This document shows positions 8,791 through 17,142 of a DNA stretch of 64,000 bases, in pieces. A program made the translations under genes and the position numbers. Source of the stretch: Palsa-147 sp963771905 (GTDB taxonomy: Bacteria > Acidobacteriota > Terriglobia > Acidiferrales > UBA7541); the NCBI GenBank assembly GCA_963771905.1, contig CAVYVI010000015.1:248001-312000 (forward strand), given 5' to 3'. The notes under the pieces were generated by a model, which did not search any database, was not told the DNA's origin, and saw nothing but the letters and a program-made list of their open reading frames with translations. Position 1 is the stretch's first letter, and every line of letters starts with the position of its first letter.

Positions 8791-10062
8791 ATGAATGTAA
8801 ATATTGAAAAGCTAATTTATGGCGGAGATGGCCTCGCGCATCACGAGGGTTCGACGGTGTTTGTGCCCTACGTTCTGCCGGGCGAAGTGGTGACGATCGT
8901 GCCGACGGAATGGAAGAAGAAATTCGTGCGCGGGCTTCCAGAAACCATTATGACCGCGTCGCCCGAACGAATTGCTGCGGCGTGCCCGCACTTTCTCGCC
9001 TGTGGCGGCTGCCATTACCAGCAGATGGGATACGAATCGCAGCTCCGCTACAAGGAGCAGATTCTTCAAGAGACACTTCGACGCATCGGGAAAATCGACT
9101 GGACCGGGCCGATTGCCGTGCATGCGTCTCCTCCGTGGCAATACCGGAACCGCGCGCAGTGGAAAGTCCGCGACACAGACCCCCCGCTGGTCGGATATTT
9201 CCGGGCCGGGACGACTTCGGTTGTGGATGTGGAATCGTGCCCCGTTCTTTCTCCGCGACTCTTTGGCGTTCTCGAAGAAGCGAAGAAGCTGTTCGACGCG
9301 GGTCCCCTGCCGCCGACACTGCGTGAAGTGGAAGCATTTGTGGATGACCGCGACGAATCGCTGATGCTGACGCTTACACTCGTCAAGCTGGCTCCCGCGG
9401 TGTGCGCCCGCGTTGAAAAGGTGCTTACGGATGTCGCGGGAGCACAAAGCCTGCTGTTTCAGGACACGAATCAGAATCGCATGCAGCTGTTCGGCAGCGG
9501 CTCGTTGAAATATCGCGTCGGAGATTTCGACTATCGCGTGAGCCATTTTTCGTTTTTTCAGGTGAATCGCTTTTTGGCTGCCGAACTGGCGAGCTGCGTC
9601 GCCGAAGCCGCAGGAAGCGGGCGTCTGGCGCTCGATTTGTACTCGGGAGTTGGATTGTTTTCGCTGCCACTCGGGCGGCAATTTGAGCGCGTTATTGCGG
9701 TGGAATCGAATCCCGTGGCGGTGAGTGATTTCAAGGCGAATGCGGCGGCGGCCGGCGGCGCGGCTTCCGGAAAATTCGACAGCCGCGAGGCCGACACCCT
9801 CGATTTTCTGCGAAAGCTGCGCGAAAGACCGCAGTGCGTGGTGCTGGATCCGCCGCGAGCGGGACTCGGGCCGGAAGGCGCGATGCGGCTCACGAAACTT
9901 TCGCCGGAGAGAATTGTGTACGTATCGTGCGATCCTGCGACGCTGGCGCGCGATCTGGCGGTGCTGACGGCCGGGGGATACACGATCTCCGTAGTTCACC
10001 TGTTCGATCTATTCCCGCAAACCTTCCATATCGAAAGCATGGTGCACCTTGTGAGACGTTGA
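8791..10062 (+). CDS. rlmD: 23S rRNA (uracil-C5)-methyltransferase, RumA/RlmD-TrmA family
   Basis: This is a SAM-dependent enzyme that methylates uracil C5 in rRNA (RlmD-type, U1939) or a close paralogous site. It has an N-terminal TRAM-like beta domain (residues 1-55), then a cysteine cluster ACPHFLACGGCHYQQ (with another Cys in VESCPVLS) of the type that binds a 4Fe-4S cluster. The C-terminal Rossmann methyltransferase carries DLYSGVGLFSLPL, VLDPPRAGLG and YVSCDPATLARDL; the Cys in the last motif is the catalytic nucleophile of the family. The length of 423 residues is typical. The exact target base cannot be decided from sequence alone. Its stop overlaps the comEC start (TGATG). Confidence 0.85.
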   Translation: MNVNIEKLIYGGDGLAHHEGSTVFVPYVLPGEVVTIVPTEWKKKFVRGLPETIMTASPERIAAACPHFLACGGCHYQQMGYESQLRYKEQILQETLRRIGKIDWTGPIAVHASPPWQYRNRAQWKVRDTDPPLVGYFRAGTTSVVDVESCPVLSPRLFGVLEEAKKLFDAGPLPPTLREVEAFVDDRDESLMLTLTLVKLAPAVCARVEKVLTDVAGAQSLLFQDTNQNRMQLFGSGSLKYRVGDFDYRVSHFSFFQVNRFLAAELASCVAEAAGSGRLALDLYSGVGLFSLPLGRQFERVIAVESNPVAVSDFKANAAAAGGAASGKFDSREADTLDFLRKLRERPQCVVLDPPRAGLGPEGAMRLTKLSPERIVYVSCDPATLARDLAVLTAGGYTISVVHLFDLFPQTFHIESMVHLVRR

Positions 10063-12755
10063 TGAAACTTCCAGCTGTCTGGCTCGTGGCGGCCTTCGCT
10101 GCGGGCATCCTCCTGCGTGTCGCCGCGCCGGTGAGCCTCTCGATCGGGCTCGCCGGTGCTGCGCTTCTGATTCTTTCCAGCATACTGCTTCTGAAATTCT
10201 CGCAAAATCTGTGGATCGTGTGGTTGGTTGCGCTCTGTGCGTGGGTGGCGATTGGATTTTCGGCTGCGGCGATCGAACACGATTTCGCTCCTGCCGGGAG
10301 CATCGCGCAGCTGATTGACTCCGGGCGGATCGACGCGAGCGAGCCTTTACGCTGGCGGGGGCGGCTGCGTGAAGAGCCGATGCGTTTGCTGTGGGGAGAG
10401 CGGTACGAAATCGATTTGGAAAGCGTTGAAGTCGCGGCGCGCGAGGCGAGTATTTCGGGCGGGCTGCGCGTCAATTACTACACCAATCCGCGGCATCAGG
10501 AATCACTTCCTGTGCTACGGGCGGGCGACCGCGTCGAAGCGCTGCTGCGCGCGCGGCCGCCGCGGAATTTCATGGATCCGGGATCGTTCGACCTCCGAGC
10601 GCTGCTAGCGCGGGAAGCCATCGACGTTGTGGGGTCGTTGCGCAGCGCCGAATTGCTTCGAAAGATCGATGCGCCGAAGCTTTCGATTCGCTACGAACTG
10701 GCGCGGATTCGCGGCGCCTTGCTCGAACGGATTGATTCGGAGTTTGGCGCGACGCCAGATCGTGCTGCGGTGTTGCGCGCCATGCTGTTGGGCGATCGGA
10801 CGTTTGTAGATTCGAAGGTGTCGCTGGAATTTCAGAAGACCGGCGCGTATCACGTCCTTGTCGTTGCTGGGTTGCACGTCGGGGCACTGTGCGTTTTTCT
10901 GTTGTGGCTGGGACGGAAACTGCACGCGCGGCCGTGGCTGACGGCGCTCGTGACGCTCGCGGTTCTGGCTGCGTATGTGGGAATCGTTCAGGACCGGCCG
11001 CCGATTCTGCGCGCGGCGCTGATGGCGGGATTATTTTTGGCGGCGCGGCCGCTACGGCGACACATCGAGTTGCTGAACACGGTGGCCGTGGCGGCGCTGA
11101 TGCTCTTGTTCTGGCATCCTTCTGCGCTGCGGGATGCGAGCTTTGAGCTGTCGTTTTTGGCGGCGGGGGTGATCGCGGGACTCGCGCTGCCATGGATCGA
11201 TCGCACGGCGGCGCCCTATCTTGCAGGCCTGAATCATCTCGGCGACGTGACGCGCGATTTGTCGTTCGCGCCGCGGGTGGCGCAGTTCCGGCTGGATTTG
11301 CGGGTCGCATCGAACTTTGCCGCAACGTGGTTGCCGGCCTTTCTTGCCGGGCATTCGGATCGGCTGGTTGCCGCGCCAATTCGCTTCGCGCTGCGACTCT
11401 GGGAGATGTTCGTTCTGTCGTTCGCGCTGCAGTGCGGGATGCTGGCGCTGCTGGCGCTCGAGTTTCATCGCGTCAGCCTGGCAGGGCCGCTGAGCAATAT
11501 TCCGGCGGTGCTGTTGACAGGTCTTATCGTTCCGATCGGATTTCTGACGCTGGGGCTCAGTTTCGTCTGGCAGCGGCTGGCCAGCGTGCCCGGAGCGCTA
11601 TTGGGAGTCCTGGTGAAGTGGCTGCTTGCGTCGGTGCATTGGTTCGCCGTGCTGCCTAGGGTTTCATATCGCATCCCGGGTCCGCCGGTGTGGCTGATGG
11701 TCGGTTGGATGGCGGCGCTGGTTGGGCTGTGCGCGTTCGCTCGCGCGAATCGGATTGAGCGTGGGCGGCGGTGGCGCGGACGTGCGGAGAGATCGCCGCG
11801 GCGCGTGAGTCACGAAGGGACTCGCCGCAAGGCAAGCGGATATCTGAGGGCCGGTGAAAAAATCGTGGCCGGCGCTTTTGCAGTTCTGACGCTCGCCGCG
11901 GCGACGCATCCATTTCGTCCGCGAATCGCGCGCGGAAAGTTCCAAATTACGGTCCTCGATGTCGGCCAAGGCGATTCGATCTTCGCAGCGTTTCCCGATG
12001 GGCGGACGATGTTGGTCGACGGCGGCGGCGAAGCCGGCTCGGAGCAAATCAGCGGGTATCGCGCGGGATTCGATGTGGGCGAGCAAGTAGTGGCGCCGTA
12101 TCTTTGGTCGCGCGGGATCAAGCGGCTCGATGTCGTTGCGCTGACGCACGCACATCACGATCATCTCGACGGGCTGCATGCGGTGCTGAATGATTTTCGC
12201 GTCGGAGAATTGTGGGTGGGGCCGGACGTCGAATCGAGAGCTTACGAGGAACTGATCGCGCAGGCAAAGAGTGCCGGGGTTCGCGTGGTTCACAAACGAC
12301 GGCCGGAGTATATGCGTTTCGGCGGAATCGATGAAGAGGTCCTGTGGCCGGGAGACGCAAATGAGGTGGCGGCAGCGGCGAATAATGATTCGGTGACGCT
12401 GCGAATTTGCGACGGCGAAAAGCGGTTTCTGCTGACGGGCGATATCGAACAAAAAGTGGAGAAGGAATTGATTGCCGAGGGCGCGCCTTTGGCGGCGGAT
12501 TTTCTAAAGGTGCCGCATCACGGGAGCAAGACATCCTCGACGGAGGAGTTTCTGGCCGCGGTTGCGCCGCGGGTTGCCGTGGTTTCCGTCGGCGAGGGGA
12601 ATGTGTATGGGCAACCGAATCCGGCGGTGCTTGAGCGCTACGAGCGGGATGGCGTGCGATTGCTGCGGACGGATCGCGATGGCGCGGTTACGGCTACTAC
12701 AGACGGGCATTCGTTCGACGTGACCACGTACCGCGAGTCGCATCAGCCCGAGTAA
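10062..12755 (+). CDS. comEC: ComEC/Rec2 DNA-uptake channel protein with metallo-beta-lactamase domain
   Basis: ComEC is the inner-membrane channel that brings single-stranded DNA into the cell during natural transformation. The open frame begins further upstream, but the ATG at 10062, overlapping the rlmD stop, is the sensible start (MKLPAVWLVAAFAAGILL); this gives 897 residues. Domains in order: two membrane helices, the DUF4131 soluble region (about 60-225), the Competence membrane domain (about 250-560; note VVAGLHVGALCVFL) and a C-terminal metallo-beta-lactamase domain (from about 630) with LDVGQGDSI, THAHHDHLDG, LLTGDIEQ and KVPHHGSKTS. All metal-binding motifs are present, so the nuclease-like domain should be active. 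No other competence gene is nearby. Confidence 0.93.
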   Translation: MKLPAVWLVAAFAAGILLRVAAPVSLSIGLAGAALLILSSILLLKFSQNLWIVWLVALCAWVAIGFSAAAIEHDFAPAGSIAQLIDSGRIDASEPLRWRGRLREEPMRLLWGERYEIDLESVEVAAREASISGGLRVNYYTNPRHQESLPVLRAGDRVEALLRARPPRNFMDPGSFDLRALLAREAIDVVGSLRSAELLRKIDAPKLSIRYELARIRGALLERIDSEFGATPDRAAVLRAMLLGDRTFVDSKVSLEFQKTGAYHVLVVAGLHVGALCVFLLWLGRKLHARPWLTALVTLAVLAAYVGIVQDRPPILRAALMAGLFLAARPLRRHIELLNTVAVAALMLLFWHPSALRDASFELSFLAAGVIAGLALPWIDRTAAPYLAGLNHLGDVTRDLSFAPRVAQFRLDLRVASNFAATWLPAFLAGHSDRLVAAPIRFALRLWEMFVLSFALQCGMLALLALEFHRVSLAGPLSNIPAVLLTGLIVPIGFLTLGLSFVWQRLASVPGALLGVLVKWLLASVHWFAVLPRVSYRIPGPPVWLMVGWMAALVGLCAFARANRIERGRRWRGRAERSPRRVSHEGTRRKASGYLRAGEKIVAGAFAVLTLAAATHPFRPRIARGKFQITVLDVGQGDSIFAAFPDGRTMLVDGGGEAGSEQISGYRAGFDVGEQVVAPYLWSRGIKRLDVVALTHAHHDHLDGLHAVLNDFRVGELWVGPDVESRAYEELIAQAKSAGVRVVHKRRPEYMRFGGIDEEVLWPGDANEVAAAANNDSVTLRICDGEKRFLLTGDIEQKVEKELIAEGAPLAADFLKVPHHGSKTSSTEEFLAAVAPRVAVVSVGEGNVYGQPNPAVLERYERDGVRLLRTDRDGAVTATTDGHSFDVTTYRESHQPE

Positions 12756-12785
12756 CCGCGGGCGAAAGCGATTCCCGGGCGTCCC

Positions 12786-13076
12786 TCAGGCCTCGCCACC
12801 GGGATCCGAACTACTGCCATCGTTGTCGAGGGATTCGTCGCTGCGCAGATAATCCTCGATCACCTTCCGGGCCGCATCGGCGTGCGATTCGAGAACGATG
12901 ATTTCGACGCCGTGCATTCCTTCCGGAGCTTCACGAAGCGGAAAAGGATCGGAAGAAACGGAGCCGGGCGATTGAATCCCCTTGCTCTCGAGCAACGAGC
13001 GAATCACCATCGCTTCGGTGGCGGTGCCGGCTGTGTGGACAACCACGCTGCGTGCATTTCGGTCTGATTCACTCAT
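12786..13076 (-). CDS. DUF2007-like small protein
   Basis: A 96-residue cytosolic protein starting at the ATG at 13076 (MSESDRNARSVVVHTAG); the frame extends to 13124, but the internal start is the better fit. The core VVHTAGTATEAMVIRSLLES, then GVEIIVLESHADAARKVIEDY, is the ferredoxin-like alpha/beta pattern of DUF2007 ('putative signal transducing protein'), in which a chain is compared between isoforms and residues recruited by an unknown partner. The C-terminus is acidic (SLDNDGSSSDPGGEA). It is transcribed away from the next small gene, and the 78-bp gap between them must hold both promoters. Confidence 0.65.
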   Translation of the reverse strand: MSESDRNARSVVVHTAGTATEAMVIRSLLESKGIQSPGSVSSDPFPLREAPEGMHGVEIIVLESHADAARKVIEDYLRSDESLDNDGSSSDPGGEA

Positions 13077-13154
13077 GGAAACCTGTCCCGCCGTACTATT
13101 GCCCATCCTTGCGAGCGAGTCCATACTAATTATCGTCGGAGCCCCGGGCCGCTC

Positions 13155-13415
13155 ATGGACTGCGCCGAAACGCTGAGACCTACGCAGGACGAAATCGACG
13201 ACGAGAGCAGGCGGATGCGCCGACTGCGCATCCTGGTGTACCTTGCGCTCGATACGATCGCGTCGGGCAGCCTTTCACCCGAGGAAGCGGCGGGAATGGC
13301 GGCGGCGACGCGGAAATTGGCACTCGATATGTTTCCCGGCAAGGAACGCGCGTTCGATCTTCTCTACCGGCCAAAATTTCAGCGGGTGATGCACGAAGTC
13401 TACCGATTGCAGTAA
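13155..13415 (+). CDS. Small conserved hypothetical protein (86 aa)
   Basis: A cytosolic, highly charged helical protein with no recognised domain. The sequence LRILVYLALDTIASGSLSPE followed by AAGMAAATRKLALDMFPGKE suggests a compact helical bundle. The ATG at 13155 gives a natural start. It ends only four bases before the end of the convergent methyltransferase gene on the other strand, leaving no room for a terminator. Confidence 0.6.
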   Translation: MDCAETLRPTQDEIDDESRRMRRLRILVYLALDTIASGSLSPEEAAGMAAATRKLALDMFPGKERAFDLLYRPKFQRVMHEVYRLQ

Positions 13416-13419
13416 CGCC

Positions 13420-13977
13420 TCAGTGACGCATCTTCATCCGCAGCCAGACCAGCACGATCGCAAAGAGCACGCCTAACGCCGCCTGATATTCACGATTGCG
13501 GCGATACTGATTCCAAGAAAAACCGCCGCTATCTCGTGGCGCGCCCTGCGCCGAACTTCGCTTGGGTGGGCGCGGCCAGAAGAGTGGAACTAGTTTGGCA
13601 TAGGCATCAAAGGCTGCGCCGTAGCGAATGCGGAGTTCACCTTCTTCCCTCTTCATAACCGCGGGATAAAACACAAGGAAATAGATGGCGATAACGAGCG
13701 CGGCCCAGATGGAATGGCCGGCGACGGCGAAGCCCGTCGCGAGAAGTGAGCTACCAAGATAGAGAGGATTGCGCGTCCATGCGTAGGGGCCGGCGGTGGT
13801 GAGGGTCTCATGCTTGCGGAGATTTCCCGCAGCGGCAGCGCGAATGCAAAGTCCGGCGACGGCGATCGCGGCGCCGATGCCGATTGCTTCGAACGTGGGA
13901 GACGCGAGCCAGAGATAAAGGATCGAGAATGGGTAGCCCGCTCGGACGCGCCAGCGCGTCACCCAGGACGTGGCCAT
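13420..13977 (-). CDS. Isoprenylcysteine carboxyl methyltransferase-like membrane protein
   Basis: A small integral-membrane methyltransferase of the ICMT/PEMT-like superfamily with about four membrane helices. The signature GPYAWTRNPLYLGS (about residues 64-77), followed by a helix and then KREEGELRIRYGAAFDAYAK, is the SAM-binding RHP.Y/E..L...G..Y..Y pattern. In bacteria such proteins methylate lipids or unknown envelope substrates. The gene is last in the waa/lpx operon and overlaps the waaC stop by one base (TGATG), so its substrate may be an LPS or isoprenoid component; that is inference from position. Confidence 0.75.
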   Translation of the reverse strand: MATSWVTRWRVRAGYPFSILYLWLASPTFEAIGIGAAIAVAGLCIRAAAAGNLRKHETLTTAGPYAWTRNPLYLGSSLLATGFAVAGHSIWAALVIAIYFLVFYPAVMKREEGELRIRYGAAFDAYAKLVPLFWPRPPKRSSAQGAPRDSGGFSWNQYRRNREYQAALGVLFAIVLVWLRMKMRH

Positions 13978-14987
13978 CAGCGGCGCTCCAGGAGTTGATT
14001 GACGGCGTTTGCGACGTCGGCCACTTCGATGCGGAGCATTGCGGCGGAGTCGGAGGGCCTGCGCTTGTAGGACGTCTCGCCTGGATGAGCTTTGCGGACG
14101 ACGGCGGCGCGCTCGGAATACGGGCCATTGCGCGCGGGATCGGTCGGACCGTAGAGTCCGATGACGGGCGCGCCAAGAGCGGCCGCGAGGTGCAAAGGGC
14201 CGGTGTCTGCAGCCACCATGAATTTCGCGCGGCGAAGGACGGACATTAGTTGGGTGAGATGCATCGGCAGCAGAAGCGGCCGGTTCCTGTCACCCGGAGC
14301 CCCGGATTCGAGGACTTGTTTCGCCAAGTTCTCTTCCCCGGGACCGAAGCTCACCACACCTCGCCAGCCTAAGCGCGAAAATATTTCGCGATGGAACTGG
14401 GCGTAGCGTTCCGCGGGCCAACATTTGGAACGCCAGCCGCCGCCAGGGCTCATGACGAAGAAGTCCGTCAGATTACGCTCGCGAAGTTCGCGTTCCGCCC
14501 AGGCTTCGGCGTCCGTGGAAACTGGCAGCGGGAAGCGTGGTTCGCCGCGCTTCGCGCCGGCCGCTTCGGCAAGGGATAGATTGTGCTCGACTTTGTGCGT
14601 GCCCGAGGGATGAACGCGGCGGGTGTACAGGAGCGTGGCAAGCTTTTCGCGAGAGGCGCTCCAATCGAAGCCGAGAGTTTCTTTCGCGCGCGCGCCGCGG
14701 GCGAGATATGCGGATTTGTAAAGCGATTGAAAATCGATGGCGGTTGCGTAGTGAGATTCGCTCAGTGCGCGCCGGACCGAGAAGAAGCTACCGGCACGCG
14801 AACGATCGAGAATGATGACGCGATTGAGATCCGCGTTGCCTTCGAGGAGCGCGCGCCATTTCGCTTCGACAACCCAGTCAATTTGTGCGGACGGGAACGT
14901 GTCGCGCAACGCGGCGGCGGCGGGAAGCGTGTGAACGATGTCTCCAAGCGAGCCGAGGCGGACGATAAGGAAGCGCTCGTCAGACAT
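13977..14987 (-). CDS. waaC: Lipopolysaccharide heptosyltransferase I
   Basis: A GT9-family enzyme that adds the first L,D-heptose from ADP-heptose to Kdo2-lipid A on the cytoplasmic face of the inner membrane. The frame is open back to 15167, but MSDERFLIVRLGSLGDIVHT at 14987 is the standard GT9 N-terminus; the result is 336 residues. The nucleotide-sugar site appears as MSPGGGWRSKCWPAERYA and the C-terminal motif as ADTGPLHLAAALGAPVIGLY. The start lies 8 bp inside the end of the upstream adenylyltransferase gene. WaaC rather than WaaF is inferred from the LGSLGDIVHTLPA start and from the separate WaaF in the same operon. Confidence 0.88.
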   Translation of the reverse strand: MSDERFLIVRLGSLGDIVHTLPAAAALRDTFPSAQIDWVVEAKWRALLEGNADLNRVIILDRSRAGSFFSVRRALSESHYATAIDFQSLYKSAYLARGARAKETLGFDWSASREKLATLLYTRRVHPSGTHKVEHNLSLAEAAGAKRGEPRFPLPVSTDAEAWAERELRERNLTDFFVMSPGGGWRSKCWPAERYAQFHREIFSRLGWRGVVSFGPGEENLAKQVLESGAPGDRNRPLLLPMHLTQLMSVLRRAKFMVAADTGPLHLAAALGAPVIGLYGPTDPARNGPYSERAAVVRKAHPGETSYKRRPSDSAAMLRIEVADVANAVNQLLERR

Positions 14988-15468
14988 CGCCGCGATCGCG
15001 AACACGCGCGAGGAGATCACGCGTCGAATGATGTTTCGGATCGCCGACGATGGCGATACGGATGCCGAGCTGCGCCGACGTTTCGCGCTCGGGCACCGTA
15101 TGGGCCGTGTAATCCGTTCCTTTCGCGTGGACGTCCGGGCGGAGATCGCGCAGAAGCGCTTCGACATTGGGCTCTTTGAAGATCACGACGTAATTCACGG
15201 CCGCGAGGGCGGCAACGAGGGCGGCGCGGGCACGCTCCGGAAGAATCGGGCGACCGGGACCCTTGAGCGGCTGAGCGCTCGCGTCGGAATTGACGCCGAC
15301 GACGAGGACGTCGCCTTCGCGCCGGGCCGCCTCGAGATAACGGGCATGGCCTGCGTGGAGGATATCGAAGCAGCCGTTCGCGAAGACGATGCGCTCGCCT
15401 TGCCGGCGATGTGTCGCGAGGGTCTTTCTCAGGTCGTCGCGGTCGAGAATTTTCTGTGACGTGTCCAT
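14980..15468 (-). CDS. rfaE2: D-glycero-beta-D-manno-heptose 1-phosphate adenylyltransferase
   Basis: This 162-residue nucleotidyltransferase makes ADP-D-glycero-beta-D-manno-heptose from heptose 1-phosphate and ATP. It shows the HxGH motif in FANGCFDILHAGHARYLE, then VGVNSDAS and a later STRDLLARV segment. It corresponds to the C-terminal half of E. coli HldE as a stand-alone gene. The kinase half is the separate upstream gene, 7 bp away, so the bifunctional HldE is split here. Confidence 0.9.
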   Translation of the reverse strand: MDTSQKILDRDDLRKTLATHRRQGERIVFANGCFDILHAGHARYLEAARREGDVLVVGVNSDASAQPLKGPGRPILPERARAALVAALAAVNYVVIFKEPNVEALLRDLRPDVHAKGTDYTAHTVPERETSAQLGIRIAIVGDPKHHSTRDLLARVRDRGDV

Positions 15469-15475
15469 GCGGAGG

Positions 15476-16534
15476 TCAACGGGCGGTAGTCGCCGCCGAG
15501 CGTACGGCGTCTTCGAGCTCGCGGCGGGTCACGGTTGCGGTTCCACGTTTCATCACCACGATGCCGCCTGCGAAGTTCGCGAGATGTGCGGCTTCGAGAT
15601 ACGTCGCGCTGGCCGCGAGCGCGAGCGTAAAAACGGCGATCACGGTATCTCCTGCGCCGGTGACATCGGCCGCCTCATCGGAGCCATGGATCGAGATCAA
15701 GCGCGTGGGCTGATTTTCCTCGAAGAGCGCCATGCCGTCTCTGCCGCGGGTCACCAGAAGAGCGTGCAAGCGCAAATCTTCGAGAGCGCGGCGGCCCAGT
15801 TCTTCGAGCTTCTGCGCATCGCGGCCGATTCGCGCGCCATAGGCGGCTTCGAGCTCAGATTCGTTCGGAGTTGCGGCGCTGAGATCTGCGCCTCGGAAAT
15901 CGAGAAGAGCGTAGCGCGAATCGAGAGTGGCGGGCTTGCCGTTGCCGATCGATTTTACGATCGATGGCGCGGCGGCGCCAAAACCGTAATCAGAAACGAG
16001 AACGGCGTTGGCTCGCCGACCGCGATCGCGCAGTTTCGCGGTAAGAGATTTCTGTACCGGCGGAGGAACGGGGGCCTGCGGTTCGTCGTCGACGCGGAGA
16101 ACTTGCTGCTCGCTGGTGTGCGTCCAGCCGGCTAGATAACGAGTTTTCGTGGGCGTCGTCCACCCGCGAATCGTGGCGATGCCGGAAACATCGATATGTT
16201 TCTTGCGGAACAATTCGAGAAGCGTGCGGCCGGATGCGTCATCGCCGACCGCGCCGATGGGTAGGACGCGCGCGCCGAGGTCCGAGAGATTTATAAGAGC
16301 GTTCGCGCCGCCGCCCGGGACCGAATGGGTTTGGCGACGGCGAAGGATCAGGACGGGCGCCTCGCGCGACACCCGGGAAATTTCTCCGGAGACGAATTGG
16401 TCAAGAACGAGATCCCCGGCGAGAGCTATGGTTTGCTTGGGGAACGCGGAGACGAGGTCCAAGAGACGGCTCAGATCAGGGCTCGCGCCTTGGGACGCCG
16501 CTGGCGATTTTCGGTGGCTGCGCGAGGCGCTCAC
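15476..16534 (-). CDS. rfaE1: D-glycero-beta-D-manno-heptose-7-phosphate kinase
   Basis: A PfkB/ribokinase-fold enzyme that phosphorylates heptose 7-phosphate at C1. The motifs are SVPGGGANALINLSDLGARV near the N-terminus and the PfkB signature DVTGAGDTVIAVFTLALA near the C-terminus, with the catalytic Asp in GAGD. The frame runs back to 16621, but a GTG at 16534 overlaps the gmhB stop as GTGA, the same coupling used elsewhere in this operon; that start gives 352 residues. It corresponds to the N-terminal half of HldE. Confidence 0.9.
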   Translation of the reverse strand: MSASRSHRKSPAASQGASPDLSRLLDLVSAFPKQTIALAGDLVLDQFVSGEISRVSREAPVLILRRRQTHSVPGGGANALINLSDLGARVLPIGAVGDDASGRTLLELFRKKHIDVSGIATIRGWTTPTKTRYLAGWTHTSEQQVLRVDDEPQAPVPPPVQKSLTAKLRDRGRRANAVLVSDYGFGAAAPSIVKSIGNGKPATLDSRYALLDFRGADLSAATPNESELEAAYGARIGRDAQKLEELGRRALEDLRLHALLVTRGRDGMALFEENQPTRLISIHGSDEAADVTGAGDTVIAVFTLALAASATYLEAAHLANFAGGIVVMKRGTATVTRRELEDAVRSAATTAR

Positions 16535-17142
16535 GACGTCTCCCTCAGGATAACGTCGACAGCTTGCGCGAGATTTTCGACGACGTGATCCGGCTGGCGC
16601 GGCCATTTTTTGCGATTCCATTCATGCTCGCCGCGGCCATAGCCGGAGAGAACGAGAATAGAGCGGCAGCCGTTCTCGTGGCCCATGCGAATGTCGTCGT
16701 AGCGATCGCTCACTATGGTCGAGCCTTTGATTTCGAGATGATGGTCGCGCGCCGCTTGTTCGAGCATACCGGGAAGCGGTTTGCGGCACGAGCAACGGTC
16801 ATCCCGAATGTGCGGGCAATAATAGATTCCGTCCACGTGCGCGCCGCCTTCTGCCAGCTCTCTTTTCATTCTGTCATGAATTCGCGCAATCAGCGATTCC
16901 GGGAAGAAGCCGCGGGCGACGCCGGATTGATTCGTGACCACGATGACCGGAATTCCGGCCTGGTTCAAGCGGCGGATCGCGGGAGCCGAGAATGGAAAAA
17001 TTTCGAAGCGCGTCAGATGATTCGCGTAGCCCTTTTCCTCAGCGATGGTGCCGTCGCGATCGAGGAAGACGGCGTGACGCTGCGCAGATTGCGACGTCGG
17101 CGCGCTCGACGAACTCGGCGATTTGGTGGTGCGCTTCCTCAC
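16531..17142 (-). CDS. gmhB: D-glycero-beta-D-manno-heptose 1,7-bisphosphate 7-phosphatase
   Basis: A HAD-superfamily phosphatase that removes the C7 phosphate from heptose bisphosphate between the kinase and adenylyltransferase steps. It carries the catalytic Asp pair in AVFLDRDGT, the second HAD motif VVTNQSGVARG, the GmhB zinc loop CPHIRDDRCSCRKP and the third motif VSDRYDDIRMG. The frame extends to 17172, but the GTG at 17142 overlaps the waaF stop as GTGA and gives 203 residues. The N-terminal 20 residues are Ser/Thr-rich and dispensable-looking. Confidence 0.9.
   Translation of the reverse strand: MRKRTTKSPSSSSAPTSQSAQRHAVFLDRDGTIAEEKGYANHLTRFEIFPFSAPAIRRLNQAGIPVIVVTNQSGVARGFFPESLIARIHDRMKRELAEGGAHVDGIYYCPHIRDDRCSCRKPLPGMLEQAARDHHLEIKGSTIVSDRYDDIRMGHENGCRSILVLSGYGRGEHEWNRKKWPRQPDHVVENLAQAVDVILRETS

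Noticed and set aside
8812..9999. 395-residue minus-strand open frame inside rlmD
   Set aside because: It lies fully antisense to a gene with intact catalytic motifs and shows no recognisable domain.
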